Shown: piece by piece, positions 8,299 to 15,815 of the stretch | Numbering within the stretch: the first letter of the stretch is position 1 | Layout of the letters: every line of letters begins with the position of its first letter | From: Pseudazoarcus sp963975885 | Lineage (GTDB): Bacteria > Pseudomonadota > Gammaproteobacteria > Burkholderiales > Rhodocyclaceae | DNA length: 64,000 nt | Reading direction: 5' to 3' | Assembly: GCA_963975885.1 (NCBI GenBank) | Contig: CAXBIS010000008.1 | Span: forward strand, 1-64,000 | Made by a program: the position numbers and the translations under genes | The notes under the pieces: model-generated | Told to the model about the DNA's origin: nothing | The model's database searches: none | The model's input: the letters and a program-made list of their open reading frames with translations, nothing else

Positions 8299-8784
8299 TT
8301 ACAACCACTTCTGCAATGCCACTGCCTGCCCCGCTGCCGGGTCGAGTTCGTAGGGTGCGAAGCCCTGTTGTGCGTAGGCCGCCATCGCGGCATGGTTGTT
8401 CGACAGCACTTCCAGCGTGAGCTTGCAGCAGCCCCGTTGGCGGGCGGCTTCCTCGGCTGCGGCGAGCAGCGCGCGGGCGATGCCGCGACGGCGGTGGGCA
8501 GGCAGCACCGCGATGTCGTGCACGTTGAGCAGCGGTTGTGCGGCGAAGGTCGAGAAGCCTTCGAAGCAGTTGATCAGGCCTACGGCCTTCTCATCGGCAA
8601 AGGCCAGAAAGGACACGAAGCCCGCACGGCCGGCGAGGCGCTGCGGCAGGGCCGTGCGCACCTCGTCGGGCAAGCCCTTGGCGCCGCCCATCGGGTCGCG
8701 TGCGTAGGCGTCGAGCAGCGAAACAAACGCGGCTGCATGGGCCGGGTCGTTCAGATCGGTAGGGACGATGCGCAAATCGAGCAT
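8299..8784 (-). CDS. GNAT-family N-acetyltransferase
   Basis: 161 residues from the ATG at 8784, chosen because it forms an ATGA overlap with the end of trhP. An upstream in-frame codon at 8808 would add eight residues. The acetyl-CoA-binding motif A is clear (HDIAVLPAHRRRGIARALLAAAEEAARQ, about 93-120, with the R/Q-x-x-G-x-A pattern), followed by a motif-B segment (LEVLSNNHAAMAAYAQQGF). The substrate cannot be told. It is probably cotranscribed with trhP. Confidence 0.85.
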   Translation of the reverse strand: MLDLRIVPTDLNDPAHAAAFVSLLDAYARDPMGGAKGLPDEVRTALPQRLAGRAGFVSFLAFADEKAVGLINCFEGFSTFAAQPLLNVHDIAVLPAHRRRGIARALLAAAEEAARQRGCCKLTLEVLSNNHAAMAAYAQQGFAPYELDPAAGQAVALQKWL

Positions 8785-10169
8785 CACATGAAGCGCGCCA
8801 CGAAGCACTCACCCTGCGGCGCGCCTGCGGGCAAGGGCAGCCACACCGTGCGCCCGCTGCCGGGAATGCGTTCCAGCGTCTCGCCGATGGCGTTCTCGAT
8901 CTGTCCGGCGATCACCTCGAAGTTGCCCGCCGGTGTCACGAACTCCAGCCGGTCGCCGCGTCCGAAGCCGTTCTTCACTTCCATCTCGGCCAGCCCGCGC
9001 GCGGCGTCGAAGCCGGTGACCTCGCCCACCAGCAGGCTGCGGCCCGATTCGGAGTGGCCGCGCAGGTAGTTCTGGTGGTCCGGCGTGCTGTGGCGCTGGT
9101 AGAAGCCGTCGGTGTAGCCACGGTTGGCCAGGCCTTCGAGCGCGCCGAGCAGGCTTGGGTCGAAGGGCCGGCCCGCCACCGCGTCGTCAATCGCGCGGCG
9201 GTAGCTCTGCGCCGCGCGCGCCACGTAATACGGGCTCTTGGTTCGGCCCTCGATCTTCAGCGAATCCACGCCGATCTCCACCAGCCGGCCGATGTGCTCA
9301 ATGGCGCGCAGGTCCTTGGAGTTGAGGATGTAGGTGCCGTGCTCGTCTTCCTCGATGGGCATCAGCTCGCCGGGGCGCGTGCCCTCTTCCAGCAGCCAGG
9401 TCTTGCTGCCGCCAAGGTGACGCGGCCCGCCGCCCAGCGCAGTCGTGACCGCCATCGGCCGCGTTGCCGTACCCACCGCGCCGGCATCCCTGGGGTTGCC
9501 GATGGGTGCAGCGTTGCTCGTCACCACGTCGCCCGCGCCGTTTTCGGCGCCTTCGTGCATGCGGTAATCCCAGCGGCACGAGTTGGTGCAACTGCCCTGG
9601 TTGGGATCGCGGTGATTGAAATAGCCCGACAGCAGGCAGCGGCCCGAGTACGCAATGCACAGCGCGCCGTGCACGAACACCTCCAGCTCCATGTCCGGGC
9701 ATTCCTGCCGAATCTCCGCCACTTCGTCCAGCGACAACTCGCGCGACAGGATGATGCGTTTCACCCCCATCGACTGCCAGAAACGCACGCTGGCGTAATT
9801 GGTGGTGTTGGCCTGCACCGACAGGTGGATGGGCATGTCCGGCCAGCGCTCGCGCGTCATCATGATCAGCCCCGGGTCCGCCATGATCAGCGCATCCGGC
9901 CCCAGCGCAATCACGTCTTCCATGTCCCGCAGATACGTGCGCACCTTGCTGTTGTGCGGGCTGATGTTCGCCACTAGGTGAAACGCCTTGCCCAGCGCAT
10001 GCGCCTCGTTGATGCCCGTCGCCAGCGCGTCGAGCTTGTCGAAGCTGTTGTTGCGCACCCGCAGCGAGTAGCGCGGCTGGCCGGCATACACCGCGTCGGC
10101 GCCATAGGCAAAGGCGGTGCGCATCATGTCGAGCGAACCGGCGGGGGCGAGGAGTTCCGGGGTTTTCAT
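8784..10169 (-). CDS. trhP: U32-family tRNA 5-hydroxyuridine synthase TrhP (YegQ)
   Basis: 461 residues beginning MKTPELLAPAGSLDMMRTAF. It matches the E. coli YegQ/TrhP layout: the U32 signature (ELEVFVHGALCIAYSGRCLLSGY, ~165-190), conserved cysteines in GSCTNSCRW, and EDEHGTYILNSKDLRAI. TrhP makes 5-hydroxyuridine at wobble U34 of several tRNAs from prephenate-derived chemistry. Between the CTNSCRW region and EDEHGTY lies an Ala/Gly-rich stretch (about 205-255), somewhat different from E. coli. The open frame runs further upstream, but the ATG at 10169 is the homologous start. Confidence 0.92.
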   Translation of the reverse strand: MKTPELLAPAGSLDMMRTAFAYGADAVYAGQPRYSLRVRNNSFDKLDALATGINEAHALGKAFHLVANISPHNSKVRTYLRDMEDVIALGPDALIMADPGLIMMTRERWPDMPIHLSVQANTTNYASVRFWQSMGVKRIILSRELSLDEVAEIRQECPDMELEVFVHGALCIAYSGRCLLSGYFNHRDPNQGSCTNSCRWDYRMHEGAENGAGDVVTSNAAPIGNPRDAGAVGTATRPMAVTTALGGGPRHLGGSKTWLLEEGTRPGELMPIEEDEHGTYILNSKDLRAIEHIGRLVEIGVDSLKIEGRTKSPYYVARAAQSYRRAIDDAVAGRPFDPSLLGALEGLANRGYTDGFYQRHSTPDHQNYLRGHSESGRSLLVGEVTGFDAARGLAEMEVKNGFGRGDRLEFVTPAGNFEVIAGQIENAIGETLERIPGSGRTVWLPLPAGAPQGECFVARFM

Positions 10170-10234
10170 AAGGTTCTCGGTGGCAGGCAAGGGCCGGATT
10201 CTAATCGAGCATCGCCGCTCGGACGGCGGTAGGA

Positions 10235-11599
10235 TCACCCCCCTACCAACGTCCACCCCAGCCCCAACACTGCACAAACCCCCAGCACCCGCAGGATGTC
10301 CTGCTTGAACTTCCAGAGCGCGATGAAGGCCGCAACGGCGACCACCGCCGGGAACCACTCGAAGCCGCCTGCGAACGGCGTTTCCATCGCGGCGCGCGGC
10401 CACAGCACGTGCCAGGCGAAGAACAGTGCGAGGTTCAGGATCACGCCCACCACGGCCGCGGTGATGGCGGAGAGCGGCGCGGTGAACTTCAGGTCGCCGT
10501 GCGTCGATTCCACCAGCGGCCCGCCGGCGAGGATGAACAAAAAGGACGGCAGGAAGGTGAAGAAGGTCGCGACGCTGGCGCCGACGAAGCCGGCCAGGAA
10601 CAGGTTCTCCGAGCCGAAGATCTGGTGCGTCCAGGCGCCGACGAAGCCGACGAAAGCGACGATCATGATCAGCGGGCCGGGGGTGGATTCGCCCAGGGCA
10701 AGGCCGTCGATCATCTGGGCGCCGGTGAGCCAGCCGTAGCTGTCCACGCCGCCCTGATATACATAGGGCAGCACCGCATAGGCGCCGCCAAAGGTCACCA
10801 GCGCGGCCTTGGTGAAGAACTCGCCGATGTCGCTCAGCGTGCCGGCGGGCAACAGCAACATGCCCGCGACCCACAACACCAGTCCGGCGCCCAGCAGCTT
10901 GGCCAGATGCGCAGCGTTGTAGCGTGTGTGCGGCAATCGCGTGTCGTCGTCGATCACCGCTGCACCGAAGCGCTTGTCGGCGGAGCCGTGGCCGCCGCCA
11001 ACCGCGAACTTGGCCGGCAGGAACTTGCCGCCAGCCATGCCGATCAGCGCCGCGCCCAGCACGATGAACGGGAAGGGAATGCGGAACACGAAGATCGCCA
11101 CGAAAGACAGCGCGGCGATTCCCCACATCACCTCGTTCTTGAGCGCGCGGCTGCCGATGCGCCATGCGGCGAACAGCACGATGGCCACCACCGCCGGCTT
11201 GATGCCGGCGAAGATGCCCTGCACCAGCGGCACGTCGCCATAGGCCAGATATACCCAGGTCAGCGCCGCGAGGATGAACAGCGACGGCAACACGAACAGC
11301 GCCCCGGCCACGATGCCGCCCCAGGTGCGATGCAGCAGCCAGCCGATGTAGATCGCCAGCTGCTGCGCCTCCGGGCCGGGCAGTACCATGCAGTAGTTGA
11401 GCGCATGCAGAAAGCGCCGCTCGGAGATCCAGCGGCGTTTCTCGACCAGCTCCTGATGCATGATCGAAATCTGCCCGGCCGGCCCGCCGAAGCTGATGAA
11501 GCCGAGCTTGAGCCACCACAGAAAGGCCTCGTAGAAGCTCGGATGCGGTGGGGCTGCGTTGTCGTCGGGCGCGTTCGGGGCAGCGTGCGGTTCGGTCAT
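10235..11599 (-). CDS. chrA: Chromate efflux transporter ChrA
   Basis: 454-residue inner-membrane protein with two CHR domains. The first has FISFGGPAGQISIMHQELVEKRRW (~34-58) and the PGPEAQQLA motif. The second half repeats the pattern with TFGGAYAVLPYV and STPGPLIMI. Roughly ten to twelve hydrophobic helices are visible. ChrA exports chromate using the proton gradient. Its start overlaps the chrB stop (ATGA), so the two form one transcript. The length is near the long-chain ChrA norm (~400-450). Confidence 0.95.
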   Translation of the reverse strand: MTEPHAAPNAPDDNAAPPHPSFYEAFLWWLKLGFISFGGPAGQISIMHQELVEKRRWISERRFLHALNYCMVLPGPEAQQLAIYIGWLLHRTWGGIVAGALFVLPSLFILAALTWVYLAYGDVPLVQGIFAGIKPAVVAIVLFAAWRIGSRALKNEVMWGIAALSFVAIFVFRIPFPFIVLGAALIGMAGGKFLPAKFAVGGGHGSADKRFGAAVIDDDTRLPHTRYNAAHLAKLLGAGLVLWVAGMLLLPAGTLSDIGEFFTKAALVTFGGAYAVLPYVYQGGVDSYGWLTGAQMIDGLALGESTPGPLIMIVAFVGFVGAWTHQIFGSENLFLAGFVGASVATFFTFLPSFLFILAGGPLVESTHGDLKFTAPLSAITAAVVGVILNLALFFAWHVLWPRAAMETPFAGGFEWFPAVVAVAAFIALWKFKQDILRVLGVCAVLGLGWTLVGG

Positions 11600-12549
11600 C
11601 GGGAGGCTCGCAGGTCGGAAGATCGGGATCGATACAGGAAGTCGAAGGCGTCGGATGCAGCCGCTAGCAGCGCGTCGTCGTCGGTGAGGCTGGCGCGCAT
11701 GCCGGCGAGCAGGGATTCGACCCCAGCCGCTTCGGGCACCGGCGCGCCGCCGACATCGAGGTAATGCACGATGCGCGCGAGGTCGGCCAGGGCTGCGTCA
11801 TGCTCGAGCCTGAAGCTCGCCAGCAGTGTCTCGAAGGTCACGCGCTCACCGACGTGGCTGAAGGTGGCGCCGTCGAAATCGAAGCCCAGCGCGTCGGCCG
11901 GGCAATCGGCCGGACGTGCGAGCCAGAGGAAGCGTGCCTGCGGGTCGATGAAGCGGCGGATCAGCCAGGCGCTGGCGAGGCGGTCGACCCACGGCCGTGC
12001 GCGCGTGGCCCACAGCCGGCCGCGGTGTTCGGCAGGGTTGCGCTGCGGGACGGCGGCATCGACTGCCAGCGGTTCGTCCGGCACCAGATGCTGGCGCAGC
12101 AACTCGTCTACTTCGTCGAGTGCGCGCGCGGTGTCTTCCCGCGCCGCGGCGAGAAAGAAATCGATGGTCGCGATTTGCTCGAAACGCCGCCGCAGGGATT
12201 GTGCCTGCTGCTGCAGCGAGGCCGCGCTGCGGCCATCGACGCGTCCGCGCAGCTCGCGGACTTCGGCGCGCAGGGCCTCGTAGTCGGCACTGCGGTCGAA
12301 CGCGGCGCACAAGCCGGCCTGCTGCGCTTCGTCCCGGCCGGCCAGCTCGAACACCTCGGCGGTTCCGCCGGCCTGCGTGACTTCGAGTGCGATCGCGGTC
12401 AGCGCCTCGGCGTGCCGTGCCGAATCGGGCAGCACATGCACGCCGTCGCGCAGCGTGGCGCAACCCAGCGTGCGCAGTGCGCGCCACGTGCGCATGCGCG
12501 TGGTCGACTGGCGTGCCGGCAGGGTCATGAACAGGGCGAGGAAGCGCAT
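11596..12549 (-). CDS. chrB: Chromate resistance regulator ChrB
   Basis: 317-residue ChrB. The N-terminal part (about 1-150) is helical with winged-helix character. The C-terminal ChrB domain shows the diagnostic RPWVDRLASAWLIRRFIDPQA (~185-205) and GFDFDGATFSHVG. ChrB is a chromate-sensing repressor or accessory enzyme for chrA. It is divergent from the metallo-beta-lactamase-like gene at 12627, with a 77-bp shared control region containing a perfect inverted repeat. The start ATG at 12549 has no alternative nearby. Confidence 0.92.
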   Translation of the reverse strand: MRFLALFMTLPARQSTTRMRTWRALRTLGCATLRDGVHVLPDSARHAEALTAIALEVTQAGGTAEVFELAGRDEAQQAGLCAAFDRSADYEALRAEVRELRGRVDGRSAASLQQQAQSLRRRFEQIATIDFFLAAAREDTARALDEVDELLRQHLVPDEPLAVDAAVPQRNPAEHRGRLWATRARPWVDRLASAWLIRRFIDPQARFLWLARPADCPADALGFDFDGATFSHVGERVTFETLLASFRLEHDAALADLARIVHYLDVGGAPVPEAAGVESLLAGMRASLTDDDALLAAASDAFDFLYRSRSSDLRASR

Positions 12550-12569
12550 CGGCTGCTTTGGCGTGTTGT

Positions 12570-12598
12570 TTGTGACAGATGCTACTCTGTAGTCACAA
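12570..12598. promoter_or_regulatory. Probable ChrB operator between chrBA and the divergent gene
   Basis: TTGTGAC-N15-GTCACAA, a perfect 7-bp inverted repeat (arms 12570-12576 and 12592-12598). Within it is a second repeat, ACAGA-N6-TCTGT (12575-12590). It lies in the middle of the 77-bp gap between two divergent start codons, ideal for control of both by one dimer. Assignment to ChrB is by position only. Confidence 0.6.
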
Positions 12599-12626
12599 CT
12601 AGAACAATTGAACCGGAGAGAGACCC

Positions 12627-13565
12627 ATGTTCCAGAGATTTGCAGTACCGGTACTGGTCATGCTGTTCGCCGTCGCGCCATGTGTTGCGGTTGCCGGCGG
12701 TCCGAAGCTGGACACCCGCGAAGTCGCGCCCGGCGTGTATGCCGTTGTCGGCGACCTGGGCGGGCAGAGCGCCGAGAACGAGGGCCTGAACGCAAACCTT
12801 GGTTTCGTGATCGGCAACGAGGCCGTGCTGGTGATCAATTCGGGGCCGTCACGCCGCGTGGGCGAAGCCTTGCTGGGTGCCGTGCAGGCGCGCACGGCGC
12901 TGCCGGTGAAATGGGTGGTGAACGTCAACAGCCAGAGCCACTACTGGTGGGGCAACGCGGTGTTCGCCGCGCAGGGCGCTGCGCTGCTTGCCCACGGCGA
13001 GGCCGTGGGGCTGATGCGCGCGCAGCAGGATGCACAGCGCGCCGCACTCGATACCGCGCTCGGCCCCCTGTTCGCCGGCAGTGAGGCGGTTGTTCCGCAG
13101 GACCTCGACGGCGAGCGCCGGGTGATCGACCTGGGCGGGCGCACTGTGGAGATCGTACATTTCGGCCCGGCGCATACGCCGGGTGACGTGGCGGTTTGGA
13201 TTCCGGACGTGTCGGCGGTCTTCGCCGGAGACATCGTCTACACCGAGCGTCTGCTCGCGGTGCTGCCGATCAGCACCAGCGCCGGTTGGGTCGAAGCCTT
13301 CGGACGGCTGGAGGCGCTGGCGCCACGCGTGATCGTGCCCGGCCACGGCGCGCCGACCGGCCTCGAACAAGCCCGGCGCGACACCCTCGACTACCTCACC
13401 CACATGCGCGCTGCCGCACTGGAACAGGTCGAAGCTGGCGCCACGCCGTCGGAAGCCGCCCGCGCAATCGACCAATCGCCCTGGTCACAGCTGGAGAACT
13501 TCGAACTGCTGTCGCCAGGCAATGCCAGCCGCGTGTTCCTGGAGGTCGAGATCGAGGCGTTCTGA
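12627..13565 (+). CDS. Exported metallo-beta-lactamase-fold protein with a degenerate metal site
   Basis: 312 residues with a signal peptide (about 1-23, ending VAVAGG), so probably periplasmic. The fold resembles the SoxH/quinoprotein-relay hydrolases: VYAVVGDLGGQS, then HFGPAHTPGD (H183), FAGDIVY (D202) and VPGHG (H240). However, the HxHxDH motif that supplies most zinc ligands reads NSQSHY here (N101, Q103, H105, Y106), so three of four ligands are lost or displaced. It may bind one metal or none. It is divergent from chrBA across the shared inverted repeat, which suggests chromate-linked expression. A GGAGAGAG ribosome-binding site precedes the ATG. Confidence 0.8.
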   Translation: MFQRFAVPVLVMLFAVAPCVAVAGGPKLDTREVAPGVYAVVGDLGGQSAENEGLNANLGFVIGNEAVLVINSGPSRRVGEALLGAVQARTALPVKWVVNVNSQSHYWWGNAVFAAQGAALLAHGEAVGLMRAQQDAQRAALDTALGPLFAGSEAVVPQDLDGERRVIDLGGRTVEIVHFGPAHTPGDVAVWIPDVSAVFAGDIVYTERLLAVLPISTSAGWVEAFGRLEALAPRVIVPGHGAPTGLEQARRDTLDYLTHMRAAALEQVEAGATPSEAARAIDQSPWSQLENFELLSPGNASRVFLEVEIEAF

Positions 13566-13784
13566 AACGCAGTCGTCCTCTCGGGCGTTTGCGTCGGGGA
13601 TGAGGCAAGACGGACAAGCTGCCACCAGCCTATGCAAACCCTTCGCTTCGCGCGGCGCCGCATGTCGCGGGTCACGCCCGCATCCGTGTTGTGCGCCTTG
13701 CCGGCGCGCATGGTCAGGCGTTCCGGCTCATTCGGGTAGCGGGCGCGAGAGAGGCAGATCAGCCTGAGTGCCTGTACGATCCCC

Positions 13785-14132
13785 ATGATCGGTTCAACGG
13801 CAGGTTCCCAGTTGTTGCAGAACATCAAACTCGAGTTCCGAGCCATCAGAGACGGCGTACCCGGCCGACGATTCCTTGATCACTACGAACGCAGCAAGCG
13901 CAAGGAAGCTGCGCGCGGGTCGTTCTGGTCGTCATTGGGCTATGTTGCTGCGGGCGTGCTGCTGGTCATGCTCGGCTTCGTGGCATCGCTGCCGCCGGGT
14001 GTGCCGGGTTTTCTGCTCTGGATTCCCGGGCTTGCGCTGCTGGCCGCGCGCTCCAAGGGCCTCGCCGTGCTGCTGGACCGTCTGGAATCGTGGGGGCGGA
14101 AAGTGTGGGAGCGAACCCGGAGCCGGCGTTGA
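13785..14132 (+). CDS. Small membrane protein, possibly of the PGPGW type
   Basis: 115 residues. A charged N-terminal third (about 1-45) is followed by two close hydrophobic segments (about 50-68 and 74-88) joined by SLPPGVPGF, and a basic tail. The turn between the helices resembles proteins annotated 'putative transmembrane protein (PGPGW)', a family without known function. The start is uncertain because no good ribosome-binding site is seen. The 219 bp upstream (13566-13784) hold no convincing gene. Convergent with the HD-domain gene. Confidence 0.6.
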   Translation: MIGSTAGSQLLQNIKLEFRAIRDGVPGRRFLDHYERSKRKEAARGSFWSSLGYVAAGVLLVMLGFVASLPPGVPGFLLWIPGLALLAARSKGLAVLLDRLESWGRKVWERTRSRR

Positions 14133-14195
14133 ATGCGGGGCACGCGGTGACTCGCAGCCTGCCCGCTGGTGTTGCCGATCCGCCGAACCGCGTCG

Positions 14196-14771
14196 CTATT
14201 TGCCGTGCTTGTTTTCGAAAATGCGCTCGATCATGGGCGTGAAGAACGACAACGGAAGACTTCCGTACTCGGTGTCGAACGAGCACTGGTCGTAGCGTTC
14301 GCAGAATTCGACGGTCATGTCGTAGTACGGGCTGTCGCGGTACGCGTCGCGCCGGTTCGGATCCCGGCCCAGGGTCTCGTAGAAGTGGTACTGCTGAAAG
14401 ACCGGGTGCTTTTCGATCATCCAGCACAGCGATTCGTCGACGAAGGGTTTGAGTATCATCGCGGCAAGCGCGGCATGATTGTGCGGGCAGATCACGTCGC
14501 CGATGTCGTGCAACAGGGCGCAGACGACGTATTCCTCGCTGCGGCCGTCCCGGAAGGCGCGGGTCGCGGCCTGCAGGCAATGCTCCAGTTGCGAGATCGG
14601 ATGTCCGTTGGGCACCCGGTCGAGCTGTTCCAGATGTTCGATGACGCGTCGGGGCAGGTCGTCGTAGAGTGCCACGTCGGCGTCGCGAACGAGGGCCAGA
14701 TCCTGGCGTGTGGCAGCATCCAGTGCAGTGAAGGATGCGCGACGGCGTGCCGTGGTGGAATCGTTCATCAT
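14196..14771 (-). CDS. PhnZ-like HD-domain mixed-valent diiron oxygenase candidate
   Basis: 191 residues from the ATG at 14771 (a second ATG at 14768, and a longer frame to 14822). All six iron ligands of the PhnZ/TmpB/MIOX class can be placed: H64 (ISQLEHCLQAA), H88-D89 (LLHDIGD), H99 (PHNHAAL), H122 (IEKHPVF) and D161 (ERYDQCS). The ISQLEHCLQ segment is close to PhnZ. PhnZ and TmpB use O2 to cleave the C-P bond of an alpha-hydroxyphosphonate made by a TauD-type partner. A TauD-type gene is divergent 182 bp away. The Tyr and Glu before the first His that PhnZ uses for its substrate appear to be Pro54 and His57 here, so the substrate is probably different. Databases may label it 'HD phosphohydrolase'. 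Confidence 0.75.
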   Translation of the reverse strand: MMNDSTTARRRASFTALDAATRQDLALVRDADVALYDDLPRRVIEHLEQLDRVPNGHPISQLEHCLQAATRAFRDGRSEEYVVCALLHDIGDVICPHNHAALAAMILKPFVDESLCWMIEKHPVFQQYHFYETLGRDPNRRDAYRDSPYYDMTVEFCERYDQCSFDTEYGSLPLSFFTPMIERIFENKHGK

Positions 14772-14836
14772 CGGTCGTCCGTGTCGGTGCGGGCCCGCGA
14801 CCGGGGCTGGCCGCGTCGTCATGCCCCGTCGCTGTC

Positions 14837-14886
14837 CGAAGCTTACTGCGCCTCCGGGCAGCTGTCATCGCCGCGAAGCTTGCTGC
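14837..14886. promoter_or_regulatory. Direct repeat in the divergent HD/TauD control region
   Basis: CGAAGCTTACTGC (14837-14849) and CGAAGCTTGCTGC (14874-14886) match at 12 of 13 positions and are 37 bp apart. They sit between the divergent start codons of the HD-domain gene and the dioxygenase gene and could be binding sites for an unlinked regulator. No clear -10/-35 pair was identified. Confidence 0.35.
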
Positions 14887-14953
14887 AGAATGCGTCCAGT
14901 GCCGGCCCCGTTCCGCGAGTGCGGCGAATCCTTCCCATCGTTCACGCGCCCTC

Positions 14954-15814
14954 ATGAAGATCGTCGATATCGATGCATCCACACCCGCTCATGCACTGCG
15001 CGAGATCGGCGAGGCGGCCTTGCGGGCCGACGGGGCGATCGTCTTTCGTGGGTCACTCGGATTCGACGAGTACCTGGACATCACCAACGCCTTCTGCACC
15101 GATTTCCTGCCCTATCTCGGCGGCTCCAATCATGGCCGGGAGCTGGTCGACGAAGACGCGCAGATCATGACCGCGCCCGGCGGCGCCAACAATCACGCCA
15201 TCGCCATGCACGGCGAGATGTACTACCAACTGACCCGGCCCGACCTGCTGTTCTTCCAGTGCCACACGCCCGCCAGGCGGGACGGCGAAACCCTGCTCGC
15301 GGATGGCTGCCGGGTGTTCTCGGAGATGGGTGGCGCGCTGCGCGACGGGCTTGCCGAACGCCGTGTCACCTATCACCGCCGCAGGGACGAACGGGTGTGG
15401 AGCAGGCTGTATCGCACGTCCGATCGTGAAGTGCTGCGGTCGTACTGCGCGCAGATGTCGGTGGATGCACGTTTCGACGACGACGGCTGCCTGTGGACGC
15501 GCTTCACGGACGCCGCGTCGCATCGCAGCCGCGGCGGGGCGCCGGCCTTCATCAACAATGTGCTGACCTTCGGTCTGCAGGCGCTGCGTTGCGAGGGGCA
15601 GCCGTTCAGCTGGGTCACCTACGACGACGGCCAGCCCATCCCGGCGGAGATCCTGCTCGAAGCGGAACGGTTGGTTGCCGGACTCGTGCAGCCGATACGC
15701 TGGCGACGCGGGGATGTGCTGATCGTCGACAACGCGCGCATGCTCCACGGCCGGAACGCGTTCGACGACCCGGAGCGGCGCATCTTGCTGCGCATGGGCA
15801 TGGGGCACCCCTGA
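14954..15814 (+). CDS. TauD/TfdA-family Fe(II)/2-oxoglutarate dioxygenase
   Basis: 286 residues. The facial triad is H86-x-E88 (HAIAMHGEMYY) and H265 (DNARMLHGRNAF), with a distal Arg in ERRILLRMG for 2-oxoglutarate. The iron acid is Glu rather than the Asp of TauD, as in clavaminate synthase/SyrP-like hydroxylases of amino acids. FFQCHTPARRDGETLLADG is typical of that subgroup. Such an enzyme could hydroxylate the compound that the divergent PhnZ-like oxygenase then cleaves, as in PhnY/PhnZ and TmpA/TmpB. Its stop is 1 bp from the convergent ATP-grasp gene. Product and substrate are unknown. Confidence 0.88.
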   Translation: MKIVDIDASTPAHALREIGEAALRADGAIVFRGSLGFDEYLDITNAFCTDFLPYLGGSNHGRELVDEDAQIMTAPGGANNHAIAMHGEMYYQLTRPDLLFFQCHTPARRDGETLLADGCRVFSEMGGALRDGLAERRVTYHRRRDERVWSRLYRTSDREVLRSYCAQMSVDARFDDDGCLWTRFTDAASHRSRGGAPAFINNVLTFGLQALRCEGQPFSWVTYDDGQPIPAEILLEAERLVAGLVQPIRWRRGDVLIVDNARMLHGRNAFDDPERRILLRMGMGHP

Positions 15815-15815
15815 T

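Noticed and set aside
10170..11519. Upstream extension of the TrhP open frame through chrA sequence
   Set aside because: It is chrA read in another frame. TrhP homology begins at 10169.
14196..14771. HD protein as an ordinary nucleotide phosphohydrolase
   Set aside because: Its ligand set and ISQLEHCLQ segment fit PhnZ-type oxygenases better, and it sits beside a TauD-type gene. Phosphatase activity is not excluded.
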